A DNA stretch of 20,714 nucleotides, taken from assembly GCA_004554255.1 (NCBI GenBank), contig SFNC01000026.1, positions 1 through 20,714 of the forward strand, written 5' to 3'. The translations under genes and the position numbers were made by a program. Origin of the DNA: Bacteroidales bacterium (GTDB lineage Bacteria; Bacteroidota; Bacteroidia; Bacteroidales; Muribaculaceae). The notes beneath the pieces are model-generated. The model was given only the letters and a program-made list of their open reading frames with translations, did not search any database and was not told the origin of the DNA. Below are positions 1-7,423 of the stretch, one piece after another. Positions within the stretch are counted from its first letter, which is position 1. Each line of letters begins with the position of its first letter.

Positions 1-444
1 TTTGAAGACGCAAAGTATTTTCAAAGAGAGCTTATGGCTGTGACTTATTTGCTCGAATATATGGAGCAGAATAAGACCGCAGCCTTCTTTAGTTTGCTTG
101 CTGACAAAATTATATTCAATCCTGATGAAAAGGGTGTTTGGAATAAACTTAACCGCAATATTCCAAACTCCAAACGTCGCAGAAGCTATCCCGCAGTAAA
201 AGTTGGTCGCCTTGCTGTGAATGAAGATTATTCCGGTCAAGGTCTTGGTACATTCATACTTGACAACATAAAGTATGCATTCTCTAATGTAAAGCGTCTT
301 GGTTGCCGCTTTATAACAGTAGATGCTCTGAAAACTGCCGTGCCGTTTTATGAACGCAATGGATTTCAATGCATGACAGAATCAGACAAGGACGAAGAAA
401 CTCGCTTAATGTTCTTCGACCTTAAAAACTTCATAACAGAATGA
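1..444 (+). CDS. GNAT-family N-acetyltransferase, 5' end outside window
   Basis: The reading frame is already open at base 1, so the gene very likely begins upstream; the first internal ATG is at 34 but the frame continues before it without a stop. The C-terminal part has a GNAT acetyl-CoA binding signature: a beta strand (VGRLAVNEDY) followed by the loop GQGLGT and a helix, then a second strand and the late motif VPFYERNGF typical of the family's last domain. GNAT enzymes move an acetyl group from acetyl-CoA to an amine; the substrate cannot be told here. Small stand-alone GNATs of this sort include toxins of toxin-antitoxin pairs (TacT/AtaT type), but the upstream partner is outside the window, so that remains a possibility only. 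It ends in TGA at 442-444. The 91 nt to the next gene show no clear terminator. Confidence 0.8.
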   Translation, partial: FEDAKYFQRELMAVTYLLEYMEQNKTAAFFSLLADKIIFNPDEKGVWNKLNRNIPNSKRRRSYPAVKVGRLAVNEDYSGQGLGTFILDNIKYAFSNVKRLGCRFITVDALKTAVPFYERNGFQCMTESDKDEETRLMFFDLKNFITE

Positions 445-535
445 CGCCTATGAAAGTGTCTTGGTCCGGGAAAAGTTGAGTGTATGGTTTTTGTTGGTTG
501 TCTGCTGTAATCCTGCGAAATGGGATGGCGGGGGC

Positions 536-1225
536 TCAGATGTATTGGGGTGCGTTGAGGAGCTCGGCCATGGAGTGGCGGTCGGTGATGTGGATTTCGT
601 TGGGCGTGTAGGTTATGAATCCGCGGGACTGCAGGCCTTCCATGGCGGCGTTGAATGAGCTGCGCTGTACGCCGAAAACGCTGCACAGGTCGCGGGCCTT
701 GCAGGTGAATGTTATGTCTGTGGCGTTTACCTGTGTAAGGGACAGTACCCACAGGGCGAGGCGCTCTTCTATGCTGCCCATGGTTATGGACATTACGCCG
801 TCGATGGTCTTTTGCGCATTGGTGGACAGGTAGTTAAGGTAATTGAACATGAATACCGGGTCGCTGGTGAGGATGTTCAGGTAGTCGCTTTTGTCCACTT
901 CCAGGATGTTTACCGGCTCAAGGGCTTCGGCCGAGCAGGGGTATGTGGTGGCTATGCCGAACAGGAAGTCGGGACAAATCACATCGGGGGCGGTGAGTGT
1001 CTGCCCCACTTTGAATCTGCCGCTGGCGTTGGCAATGGTGATGCGCACGGAACCGGCAAGCATGAACTTGAGGTGGGTACAGCGTTCGCCGGGAGCAATG
1101 AAGGCAGTGCCCGGCAGGTATTTAAGGAAGTGGAATTTTGTTTTACCGACAATCTCGGCCATGCGTTCCTGTGTGACGCCGCGGAAAAAGGGAAGCGTCA
1201 GCAATCGTTCAAACATACTGTCCAT
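536..1225 (-). CDS. Crp/Fnr-family transcriptional regulator
   Basis: This 229-residue protein has the two-domain layout of the Crp/Fnr family. The N-terminal half (about 15-125) is a cyclic-nucleotide-binding-like beta roll, with the stretch LPGTAFIAPGERCTHLKFML. A long dimer helix follows (about 125-155), then a C-terminal winged helix-turn-helix with ARDLCSVFGVQRSSFNAAME as its recognition segment (about 180-200). The Fnr-type N-terminal cysteine cluster is absent, so oxygen sensing through an iron-sulphur cluster is unlikely; the ligand is unknown. Its start ATG lies 49 nt after the stop of the upstream transporter gene on the same strand, so the two are probably co-transcribed and the regulator may respond to something related to the transported solute (inference). 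No perfect TAnnTTTG element was seen directly in front of it. Confidence 0.88.
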   Translation of the reverse strand: MDSMFERLLTLPFFRGVTQERMAEIVGKTKFHFLKYLPGTAFIAPGERCTHLKFMLAGSVRITIANASGRFKVGQTLTAPDVICPDFLFGIATTYPCSAEALEPVNILEVDKSDYLNILTSDPVFMFNYLNYLSTNAQKTIDGVMSITMGSIEERLALWVLSLTQVNATDITFTCKARDLCSVFGVQRSSFNAAMEGLQSRGFITYTPNEIHITDRHSMAELLNAPQYI

Positions 1226-1274
1226 AGTGCGTGGTATTCATATATAATGTATAACAAGCGTTGTGGCCAAAGGT

Positions 1275-2204
1275 TTATTTTCCGGCGTGATGAGTCACGG
1301 TGGCGGAGGTGGCCCTCATTTTGTAATATATCTGTGTGGAGTTAATTATGTTTTGCCATGCCACGTAAGCGGCGGGGGCCACGGAGGCGATGGGGTTGAG
1401 GTATGCGATGGCCATCCATATCGCCAGGACGGTGTTTTTCTGTCCCAGGCCCTGGGCACCGGCGATTTTGTCGCCGAAGCGAGCGCCTATGCGTCGGCCG
1501 ATTATGAACTGTATTCCGCACACAATCAGAGAGATGGCGGCGAGCGCAATCATAAGGGGGATGCAGCCGGCGGGTTCTTTAAGCATGAAGCTCACGGCGC
1601 GTCCCACCACAATAATCAGCGATAGCGCCCAGATGTAGAAGGATATACCCTGTTTCTGAGCCAGTACGCGGTGCACGCCGGGGACGGTGTGTTTCAGCAG
1701 TATGGCAACTGCGAGGGGCCCGAGTATCAGAGGCAGGACTTTCGCGGCGATGGTGACGGTGCTTTCCATGAATCCGACGTCGCTGCCCATCATGGTGAAC
1801 AGCATGGGTGCGGTTGCGGCTACCACGGCGTTGCTCACCAGCGAGTATGTTACCAGGCGCTGTATGCTGCCGCCGAGCATGGCGGTGATGACGGGGGCGG
1901 CGGTGGCCGTGGGGCAGAATATGCAGATGAACGCGCCTTGCGCCAGGACGGGGTTTACGGGCAGTAGTGCGAAATAGGCGGCTACAGAGCCAAGTATCTG
2001 AACGCCAAGCAGCCACCATGTCATGGCTGTGATGTGGAATTGCCTAAACTCTATTTTGCAGAATGTTATCAGCAGCATCACAAAAATGAGAACGGGTGCC
2101 AGGCCCGCCACAGCGTCAATGACGTTATGGCAGAATACTCCCACCACCATGGCTATCGGCAGCATCCATGGCTTGAGGCGCGATTGTATTAGGGCTATTT
2201 TCAT
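1275..2204 (-). CDS. Bile acid:sodium symporter (BASS) family transporter
   Basis: The protein of 309 residues is almost entirely hydrophobic, with roughly nine to ten predicted membrane helices, and contains the family-like segment FCPTATAAPVITAMLGG in the core crossover region. The family couples sodium entry to uptake of organic anions such as bile acids, pyruvate or pantoate; the substrate here cannot be assigned. I chose the ATG at 2204 (MKIALIQSR). The frame could open at a GTG at 2222, but that codon overlaps the outer bases of a strong terminator hairpin and gives a poor extra N-terminus. No promoter of the TAnnTTTG type was found between this gene and the hairpin, so expression may depend on read-through from the upstream DUF349 gene. 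The Crp/Fnr gene follows 49 nt later. Confidence 0.85.
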   Translation of the reverse strand: MKIALIQSRLKPWMLPIAMVVGVFCHNVIDAVAGLAPVLIFVMLLITFCKIEFRQFHITAMTWWLLGVQILGSVAAYFALLPVNPVLAQGAFICIFCPTATAAPVITAMLGGSIQRLVTYSLVSNAVVAATAPMLFTMMGSDVGFMESTVTIAAKVLPLILGPLAVAILLKHTVPGVHRVLAQKQGISFYIWALSLIIVVGRAVSFMLKEPAGCIPLMIALAAISLIVCGIQFIIGRRIGARFGDKIAGAQGLGQKNTVLAIWMAIAYLNPIASVAPAAYVAWQNIINSTQIYYKMRATSATVTHHAGK

Positions 2205-2220
2205 TCCGCTATATGATGGC

Positions 2221-2260
2221 ACAAAAACTGCAACGGCTTAAAGGCCGTTGCAGTTTTTGT
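2221..2260 (-). terminator. Rho-independent terminator of the DUF349 gene, possibly bidirectional
   Basis: A perfect 17-bp inverted repeat: arms at 2221-2237 and 2244-2260 with a 6-nt loop. The outer part of each arm supplies the A and T runs, so it can act in both directions. It sits 15 nt after the DUF349 stop codon and 16 nt before the ATG of the next gene. Confidence 0.85.
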
Positions 2261-2275
2261 GGTTATGAATAATTA

Positions 2276-4114
2276 TCAGAGTTTGCTGTCCAGAAGCTTG
2301 ATTTTGTCTTCGAGAGCGGCGATGTCTGTGCGCAGACGTTCTATTTTGCGCTCGAATTCCTGAACGAGATTGTTTCCGGATTTGCTTTTTGCGGTAAGGA
2401 ATCCCAGGTTGTTTTCGTAAGTGCGGAGCTCGGCGCGACGAGTTTCCAGCAGTCTGAGCTGGCGTTCGCGTTCGCGCATCAGCTTGTTGTCATCGCCGTC
2501 CATAGCGGCGAGATTTTCCTCGAAGCGGGCGCGCTGGCGCGAGCGCTCGGCGAGGTCGAATTTCTCGCGGACTTCGTTTATGCGTGAGCGGAAAGCCTCG
2601 TACACCTTGTCTTTCTCGCGGAAGGGAACATGGCCAATTGATTTCCAGCGCTCCTGCAGGTCCTGGATGAGAGCCTGGGCCTCGGCCTTGGGTGTCTCAT
2701 CCGTGATTTTGTCAAGTTCTTTTATGAGGTCGCGTTTGGCCTGGAGGTTGGCCTGCTCGGTTGCGCGGGCATTGCCGGTTGCGGCTTTTTTCTGCTCGAA
2801 GAAATAGTCGCAGGCCGACTGGAAGCGTGTCCATATTACGTCGGAGTATTTTTTTGCGACAGTGCCGATGGTTTTCCATTCCTTCTGCAGGGCAACCAGT
2901 TCGTCGGTAGTCTTTTTCCAGTCTGTGGAGTCCTTCAGTGCCTCGGCTTTTTCTACCAGGGCGGTCTTTTTGGCGAGGTTTGCGGCGAGTTCCTCCTTCA
3001 CGCTTTTGAAGTAAGCGGCCTTGAGGGCGAAGAAAGTGTCGCAAGTGGCGCGGAAGCGGTTGAACAGGGCATTGTTCATCTTGCGTGATGCGTACCCGAA
3101 TTTCTTCCAGTCTTCCTGTGCCTGTTTAATCACTTCGGTCATTTTGTCCCAGGCGTTGAAGCTCTTCAGCGCCGAGAAATCCAGCGCTTCCACGCGTTCG
3201 CAGATGGCGGTCTTGCCGGCCTCGTTCTCGGCCTCGCGAGCCTTACGCTCCTCGAAGAAAGTCTGGTAGCGTTTGTTTATTTCCAGCGAAGCGTCTTTGA
3301 AGCGGTTCCATACCTCGTCGCGCAGTTCCTTGGCAACGGGGCCAATCTGGCGCCATTTGTTGTGGAGTTCCTGGAGGCGTTTGAAGGCGGTTATAACGTC
3401 CGACTCGCTGTGGAGTTCTACGGCAGCAGTGATGATAAGTTCCTTCTGTTCAAGGTTTTTCTTGAAGTCGTAATCGCGAAGTTCCTTGTTTATCTTAAGA
3501 TTGTCCGAGAACTGTTCGCGTGCGTCCTGGAATCTTTTCCATACGGCGGTTTCCTCAGTGGCGGGAACCTCTCCGATGGCGTTGAACTCGTCCTGAAGCT
3601 CGCGATAGCGGGGGAAGGTGCGGTTTACGTTATCTGTGTCCTCGGCAAGTTTAATAATCTCTTCGATGATAGCGTTTTTGCGATCCAGGTTTGCCTTGCG
3701 AACAGCTTCCTGTTCGGCGGCGAAAGCGGCCTTCTTCTCTTTTATATTATTGAGGATAGCTTTGAACTCTTTCTCTTCATCGGATTCGGCGGCGGCAGGT
3801 TCGGCACCTTCAGCGGCTTGCGCTTCGGCGTCCTCGGCCGGTTCCTGTGCCAGTTTAGTGAGTCTTGCGAAATTCTGACGCAGGTTTGCCACGGCCTCGC
3901 GTGTAATGTCGGCGGCGGGAGCCTCGGCCAGAGCGCGGGCAGCGTCCAGCAGCTGATCCATGGTCTCTATGGCCGGTGTCTCTTCTGCGGCTGTTTCCGG
4001 AGTTTCGGGTTGTGTTTTCTCGTTAGTTTCGGCGGCAACCGGTGCGGTTGCTGCTACGGGTGAAGGTTGTGCGGCCTGGATTTCAGCGCCGCTTACAGAG
4101 TCTTGCTTATCCAT
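2276..4114 (-). CDS. DUF349 repeat protein
   Basis: This 612-residue protein has an N-terminal low-complexity region rich in Ala, Glu, Pro and Thr (about 1-110). It is followed by at least five copies of a roughly 70-90-residue helical unit, recognised by the recurring pattern of a Trp or Phe, a Gly turn, then W-x-R-F (EWKTIGTVAKKYSDVIWTRF and ERWKSIGHVPFREKDKVYEAF are two examples). A coiled-coil tail covers about the last 90 residues. These units match the DUF349 family, whose biochemical role is not established; there is no signal peptide, so it should be cytoplasmic. The ATG at 4114 was preferred over an in-frame GTG at 4198, because the added segment is unlike the family and lies near the mapped promoter. 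It is flanked by its own promoter and terminator, so it looks like a single-gene unit. Confidence 0.85.
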   Translation of the reverse strand: MDKQDSVSGAEIQAAQPSPVAATAPVAAETNEKTQPETPETAAEETPAIETMDQLLDAARALAEAPAADITREAVANLRQNFARLTKLAQEPAEDAEAQAAEGAEPAAAESDEEKEFKAILNNIKEKKAAFAAEQEAVRKANLDRKNAIIEEIIKLAEDTDNVNRTFPRYRELQDEFNAIGEVPATEETAVWKRFQDAREQFSDNLKINKELRDYDFKKNLEQKELIITAAVELHSESDVITAFKRLQELHNKWRQIGPVAKELRDEVWNRFKDASLEINKRYQTFFEERKAREAENEAGKTAICERVEALDFSALKSFNAWDKMTEVIKQAQEDWKKFGYASRKMNNALFNRFRATCDTFFALKAAYFKSVKEELAANLAKKTALVEKAEALKDSTDWKKTTDELVALQKEWKTIGTVAKKYSDVIWTRFQSACDYFFEQKKAATGNARATEQANLQAKRDLIKELDKITDETPKAEAQALIQDLQERWKSIGHVPFREKDKVYEAFRSRINEVREKFDLAERSRQRARFEENLAAMDGDDNKLMRERERQLRLLETRRAELRTYENNLGFLTAKSKSGNNLVQEFERKIERLRTDIAALEDKIKLLDSKL

Positions 4115-4208
4115 TTTATAGATGTTAAAGATTAAAGAGACCCCCGGAGGGGGACGGAACAATAGTGCCGGAATGCAGTATTTTGCGATGGCCGACACTC
4201 TACACCGC

Positions 4209-4240
4209 CAAAGTTAGTAAAAATTTTCCACCGCGCCAAA
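4209..4240 (-). promoter_or_regulatory. Bacteroidetes-type promoter of the DUF349 gene
   Basis: Reading the minus strand, TTTG (4237-4240) is followed after 20 nt by TAACTTTG (4209-4216), a perfect fit to the sigma-ABfr consensus. The predicted start lies near 4202, leaving a leader of about 88 nt. The leader contains a C5/G5 hairpin around 4141-4153. Confidence 0.82.
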
Positions 4241-4280
4241 AAAAAGACAATTATTCTAAGAATCAACGCATAAGAATGCA

Positions 4281-4319
4281 GTTATCCGTGCTTCTGCGCG
4301 GGGCGGAAGCACGGATAAC
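4281..4319 (-). terminator. Hairpin downstream of kbl, probable terminator
   Basis: A 17-bp stem with one mismatch (arms 4281-4297 and 4303-4319, loop of 5 nt), placed 24 nt after the kbl stop. There is no clean T run after it on the minus strand, so termination is likely but less certain than for the hairpin at 2221-2260. Confidence 0.6.
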
Positions 4320-4342
4320 GGTGTAGGAGTGTGCGGCAGAAG

Positions 4343-5536
4343 TTACTTGAGCACGCCCAGGCTGTGTCCTACCTTGATGAATGCGGCGATAGCCTTGTCG
4401 AGGTGCTCGCGGGTGTGTCCGGCGGACAGCTGCACGCGTATGCGGGCCTGGCCTTTGGGGACAACGGGATAGTAGAATCCGGTGACGTATATGCCTTCCT
4501 TCTGCATGGCGGCGGCGAAGTCCTGAGAGAGCTTCGCGTCGTAGAGCATAACGGCGCAGATGGCGCTCTGCGTGGGCTTGATGTCGAACCCGGCGTCCAG
4601 CATTTTGGTGCGGAAGTACTCCACGTTTTCCATCAGTCGGGTGTGCAGGGTGTCGCTTTCGGCGAGGATACGGAACATCTCCAGGCTTGCGCCCACGATT
4701 GCGGGGGCCACCGAGTTGCTGAAGAGGTAAGGACGCGAACGCTGTCGCAGCATGTCTATTATTTCTTTCGGACCGGTGGTGAATCCGCCCATGGCGCCTC
4801 CGAAGGCTTTGCCCAAGGTGCCGGTGAAAATGTCAATGCGACCGTACAGGTTGTATTGTTCTGCCACGCCATGTCCGGTGGGGCCTACCACGCCGGCCGA
4901 GTGGCTCTCGTCCACCATGACCAGTGCGTCGTATTTCTCGGCGAGGTCGCAGATTTTGTCCATCGGAGCCACATTTCCGTCCATGGAGAACACGCCGTCT
5001 GTGGCTATAATGCGGAAACGCTGGTCCTGAGCCTGTTTCAGGCATTCTTCCAGTTCGGCCATGTCCGCGTTGGCATATCTGTATCTTTTTGCCTTACAGA
5101 GGCGTACGCCGTCAATGATCGAGGCATGGTTGAGGGCGTCGCTGATGATGGCGTCCTCCTCGGTGAGCAGGGGCTCGAAGAGACCTCCGTTGGCGTCGAA
5201 GCATGCGGCGTAGAGGATGGTGTCCTCGGTGTGGAAATACTCGCTGATGGCCTTTTCCAGCTGTTTGTGGAGGTCCTGGGTTCCGCAGATAAAGCGCACT
5301 GACGACATTCCGTAGCCGTGAGAGTCCATGGCTGCCTTTGCGGCGGCGACAAGGCGGCTGTCGTCGGCGAGTCCCAGGTAGTTGTTGGCGCAGAAATTAA
5401 GCACGTCGGTGTCCGAACCCTCAACGGCAATGTCGGCGCGTTGCGGGGTGGTTATGATACGTTCCTGTTTGTACAGGCCGGCGTCGCGGATGCCCTGCAG
5501 CTCGGTAAGGAGGTGTTTTTTGAAGTTGTTATACAT
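4343..5536 (-). CDS. kbl: Glycine C-acetyltransferase (2-amino-3-ketobutyrate CoA ligase)
   Basis: This PLP enzyme cleaves 2-amino-3-ketobutyrate with CoA to glycine and acetyl-CoA, the second step of threonine breakdown. The 397-residue length matches the family (398 in E. coli). Visible alpha-oxoamine synthase motifs are NFCANNYLGLADD near 47-59, DESHSAGVVG (209-218; the Asp contacts the PLP ring nitrogen) and TGTLGKAFGG (238-247), where Lys243 is the predicted Schiff-base lysine. I used the ATG at 5536; the frame stays open upstream to 5638 but that would run through the promoter. The gene is divergent from a threonine dehydrogenase gene that supplies its substrate, which firmly supports kbl over the closely related KAS, ALAS or BioF enzymes. 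Confidence 0.95.
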   Translation of the reverse strand: MYNNFKKHLLTELQGIRDAGLYKQERIITTPQRADIAVEGSDTDVLNFCANNYLGLADDSRLVAAAKAAMDSHGYGMSSVRFICGTQDLHKQLEKAISEYFHTEDTILYAACFDANGGLFEPLLTEEDAIISDALNHASIIDGVRLCKAKRYRYANADMAELEECLKQAQDQRFRIIATDGVFSMDGNVAPMDKICDLAEKYDALVMVDESHSAGVVGPTGHGVAEQYNLYGRIDIFTGTLGKAFGGAMGGFTTGPKEIIDMLRQRSRPYLFSNSVAPAIVGASLEMFRILAESDTLHTRLMENVEYFRTKMLDAGFDIKPTQSAICAVMLYDAKLSQDFAAAMQKEGIYVTGFYYPVVPKGQARIRVQLSAGHTREHLDKAIAAFIKVGHSLGVLK

Positions 5537-5576
5537 ATTCTTGTGTGAATTTTGAGGTTGAGGTTTATTTTTTTGC

Positions 5577-5584
5577 CAAAGGTA
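5577..5584 (-). promoter_or_regulatory. -7 element of the kbl promoter
   Basis: TACCTTTG on the minus strand fits TAnnTTTG exactly. No TTTG occurs at the expected 19-21 nt upstream, so this promoter has a poor -33 element and may need an activator. The predicted start is near 5570, with a leader of about 34 nt. Confidence 0.55.
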
Positions 5585-5590
5585 TGTAAA

Positions 5591-5640
5591 AATTTTGGTA
5601 AAATCATTATTTTTGCACCAAAATTCTCTCGTTACCAAAA
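5591..5640. promoter_or_regulatory. Candidate operator with three ACCAAAA-type sites between kbl and tdh
   Basis: AATTTTGGT at 5591-5599 is a perfect inverted match to ACCAAAATT at 5617-5625, with the tdh -7 element between them. The same left arm (TTTTGGTAA, 5593-5601) is also a perfect inverted match to TTACCAAAA at 5632-5640. Three copies of one heptamer in a divergent promoter region suggest a regulator binding site, but this is inference; an AT-rich coincidence is possible. Confidence 0.4.
5608..5615 (+). promoter_or_regulatory. -7 element of the tdh promoter
   Basis: TATTTTTG on the plus strand fits TAnnTTTG. The position 19-21 nt upstream lacks TTTG. The predicted start is near 5622, about 39 nt before the tdh ATG. 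It lies back to back with the kbl -7 element without overlapping it. Confidence 0.55.
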
Positions 5641-5660
5641 ACAGACTTTATCCAAATAGA

Positions 5661-6638
5661 ATGGAGAACGTTCTAATCATAGGAGCAACAGGCCAGATAG
5701 GGTCTGAACTCACGATGTTGCTGCGCGAGCATTGCGGCAACGACCACGTTGTGGCCGGCTACATACATGGCGCCGAACCCAAGGGGGCGCTTGCCGAGAG
5801 CGGCCCGTCGGAGTGTGTTGATATTACCGATGCCGACGCTATTGCCGCCGCGGTAAAAAAGTATAAAGTAGATACCATATATAATCTTGCGGCATTGCTC
5901 AGTGCGGTGGCCGAGGCACGTCCGCAGCTTGCGTGGAAGATAGGTGTGGGCGGACTGTACAATGTGCTTGAGGTGGCTCGCGAGAACGGCTGTGCGGTGT
6001 TCACGCCCAGCTCTATCGGCTCTTTCGGCCCCGGCACACCTCTGGACCACACGCCGCAGGACACTATCCAGCGCCCGCGTACCATCTACGGTGTGACCAA
6101 GGTGACCGGCGAGCTGCTCAGCGACTATTACGCTCACCGCTTCGGTGTGGACACACGCTCGGTGCGGTTCCCCGGTCTTATCAGCTATGTCGCACCCCCG
6201 GGCGGCGGTACCACAGACTATGCCGTGGATATATTTTACTCGGCGGTACGCGGAGAGACATTCCGCTGCCCCATCGCTGCCGGCACTTTCATGGACATGA
6301 TGTACATGCCCGACGCCCTGCGCGCCGCAGTGGAGATAATGGAGGCCGACCCGTCGCGCCTGGTGCACCGCAACTCGTTCAATGTGGCGTCCATGAGCTT
6401 TGACCCGGAAATCATCGCCGGAAAAATCAAGGAGCTGATTCCGGGATTCACCATGGAATATGCCGTAGACCCGTTGCGCCAGTCCATCGCCGAGTCTTGG
6501 CCCAACTCTCTGGACGACAGCTGCGCCCGTAATGAATGGGACTGGAAGCCGCGCTACGACCTGGATGCCATGGCCCGCGACATGATTGAGAAATTGCGTG
6601 TAAAAATCGGGAAGGAGGAGGCTGTAAATGCCCTCTGA
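5661..6638 (+). CDS. tdh: L-threonine 3-dehydrogenase, short-chain (epimerase-like) type
   Basis: The enzyme oxidises threonine to 2-amino-3-ketobutyrate with NAD. The 325-residue protein is an extended SDR, not the zinc-dependent medium-chain enzyme of E. coli. It has a Rossmann start with GATGQIG at 8-14, a conserved serine region PSSIGSFGP (116-124) and the catalytic pair YGVTK (Tyr143, Lys147). The NAD-epimerase family is broad, but the divergent kbl partner and the lack of sugar-nucleotide genes nearby make threonine dehydrogenase the clear choice. Start ATG at 5661 (MENVLIIG) rather than the open extension back to 5595, which covers the promoter. Its last 11 nt overlap the exonuclease III gene, so the two are almost certainly co-transcribed. 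The symbol is by function; the sequence is unrelated to E. coli Tdh. Confidence 0.9.
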   Translation: MENVLIIGATGQIGSELTMLLREHCGNDHVVAGYIHGAEPKGALAESGPSECVDITDADAIAAAVKKYKVDTIYNLAALLSAVAEARPQLAWKIGVGGLYNVLEVARENGCAVFTPSSIGSFGPGTPLDHTPQDTIQRPRTIYGVTKVTGELLSDYYAHRFGVDTRSVRFPGLISYVAPPGGGTTDYAVDIFYSAVRGETFRCPIAAGTFMDMMYMPDALRAAVEIMEADPSRLVHRNSFNVASMSFDPEIIAGKIKELIPGFTMEYAVDPLRQSIAESWPNSLDDSCARNEWDWKPRYDLDAMARDMIEKLRVKIGKEEAVNAL

Positions 6639-7401
6639 AAATAAGCTGCTGAGGCTGTTCAGCTGGAATGTGAACGGCCTGCGCGCAATCCTCACAAAGG
6701 GTTTCGAAGATTATTTCAAGGAGTGTGATGCCGACTTTTTCTGCCTGCAGGAGACCAAGATGCAGGAGGGTCAGGCCACACTGGATTTTCCTGGTTACGA
6801 GGTGTACTGGAATTATGCCGAGAAGAAGGGCTATTCCGGTACGGCGATAATTACGCGCCACCATCCGATTAGTGTGAGACAGGGCATAGGCCGTGGCGAG
6901 CACGACACCGAGGGGCGAGTAATCACGCTTGAGTATGAGAAGTTCTATCTTGTGACAGTGTATACGCCCAATTCGCAGAACGAGCTTAAACGCCTGCCGT
7001 ACAGAATGGAGTGGGAAGAGGCTTTCCGCGAATATGTGATGTCGCTGGATGTAGTGAAGCCGGTGGTGATATGCGGAGACCTGAATGTCGCCCACAACGA
7101 GATAGACCTCAAGAACCCCAAGGCGAACCGTAAAAACGCCGGATTTACGGACGAGGAGCGCAATGCTTTCACCGTCCTTCTGGAATCGGGGTTCGCCGAT
7201 ACTTTCCGCGAGCTGAATCCTGAAACGCAGACATTCAGCTGGTGGAGCTACCGTTTCAGCGCCCGGGCAAAGAATGCGGGGTGGCGTATTGACTATTTTC
7301 TGGTGTCAAGGCGTATCATGGATGCGGTCTCGTCGGCTGAGATTCACACGGCAGTGCTTGGGTCGGACCATTGTCCGGTATCAATAGAGCTGAATCTGTA
7401 A
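6628..7401 (+). CDS. xth: Exodeoxyribonuclease III (AP endonuclease)
   Basis: The protein (257 residues) belongs to the exonuclease III/AP endonuclease group of the EEP fold, which cuts DNA at abasic sites and trims 3' ends in base excision repair. Metal and catalytic residues are visible in order: WNVNGLR (Asn14), QETK (Glu42), the Tyr of VYTPNS (Tyr112), GDLN (Asp151, Asn153), IDYFLVS (Asp222) and GSDHCP (Asp247, His248). Length and motif order are those of an intact family member. Its ATG lies inside the end of tdh, preceded by GGAGGAG at 6614-6619, so translation may be coupled. It ends 11 nt before the stop of recG on the opposite strand. Confidence 0.95.
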   Translation: MPSENKLLRLFSWNVNGLRAILTKGFEDYFKECDADFFCLQETKMQEGQATLDFPGYEVYWNYAEKKGYSGTAIITRHHPISVRQGIGRGEHDTEGRVITLEYEKFYLVTVYTPNSQNELKRLPYRMEWEEAFREYVMSLDVVKPVVICGDLNVAHNEIDLKNPKANRKNAGFTDEERNAFTVLLESGFADTFRELNPETQTFSWWSYRFSARAKNAGWRIDYFLVSRRIMDAVSSAEIHTAVLGSDHCPVSIELNL

Positions 7402-7409
7402 GAATCTGT

Positions 7410-7423
7410 AAATCAGCTGATTT
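7410..7423. other. 14-nt palindrome between convergent gene ends
   Basis: AAATCAGCTGATTT, followed by two more T on the plus strand, spans the recG stop codon just after the exonuclease III stop. It could form a short hairpin (5-bp stem, 4-nt loop) and act as a weak terminator; the stem is AT-rich, so this is tentative. Confidence 0.3.

Noticed and set aside
461..658. Small plus-strand open frame after the GNAT gene
   Set aside because: Most of it lies antisense to the Crp/Fnr gene, with no ribosome binding site or similarity.
1236..1256. TATATAATGTATA-like imperfect palindrome, considered as a dif or Crp site
   Set aside because: Only a short central stretch resembles dif, and the arms do not match; too weak to claim.
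4115..4198. N-terminal extension of the DUF349 protein to a GTG start
   Set aside because: The added 28 residues cover the leader and its hairpin, and the ATG at 4114 gives the family-like start.
4331..5302. 323-codon plus-strand open frame
   Set aside because: Antisense to kbl, which has complete family motifs; the frame is a by-product of GC-rich codons.
5673..6695. 340-codon minus-strand open frame
   Set aside because: Antisense to the threonine dehydrogenase gene and rich in His, Arg and Cys; no domain is visible.
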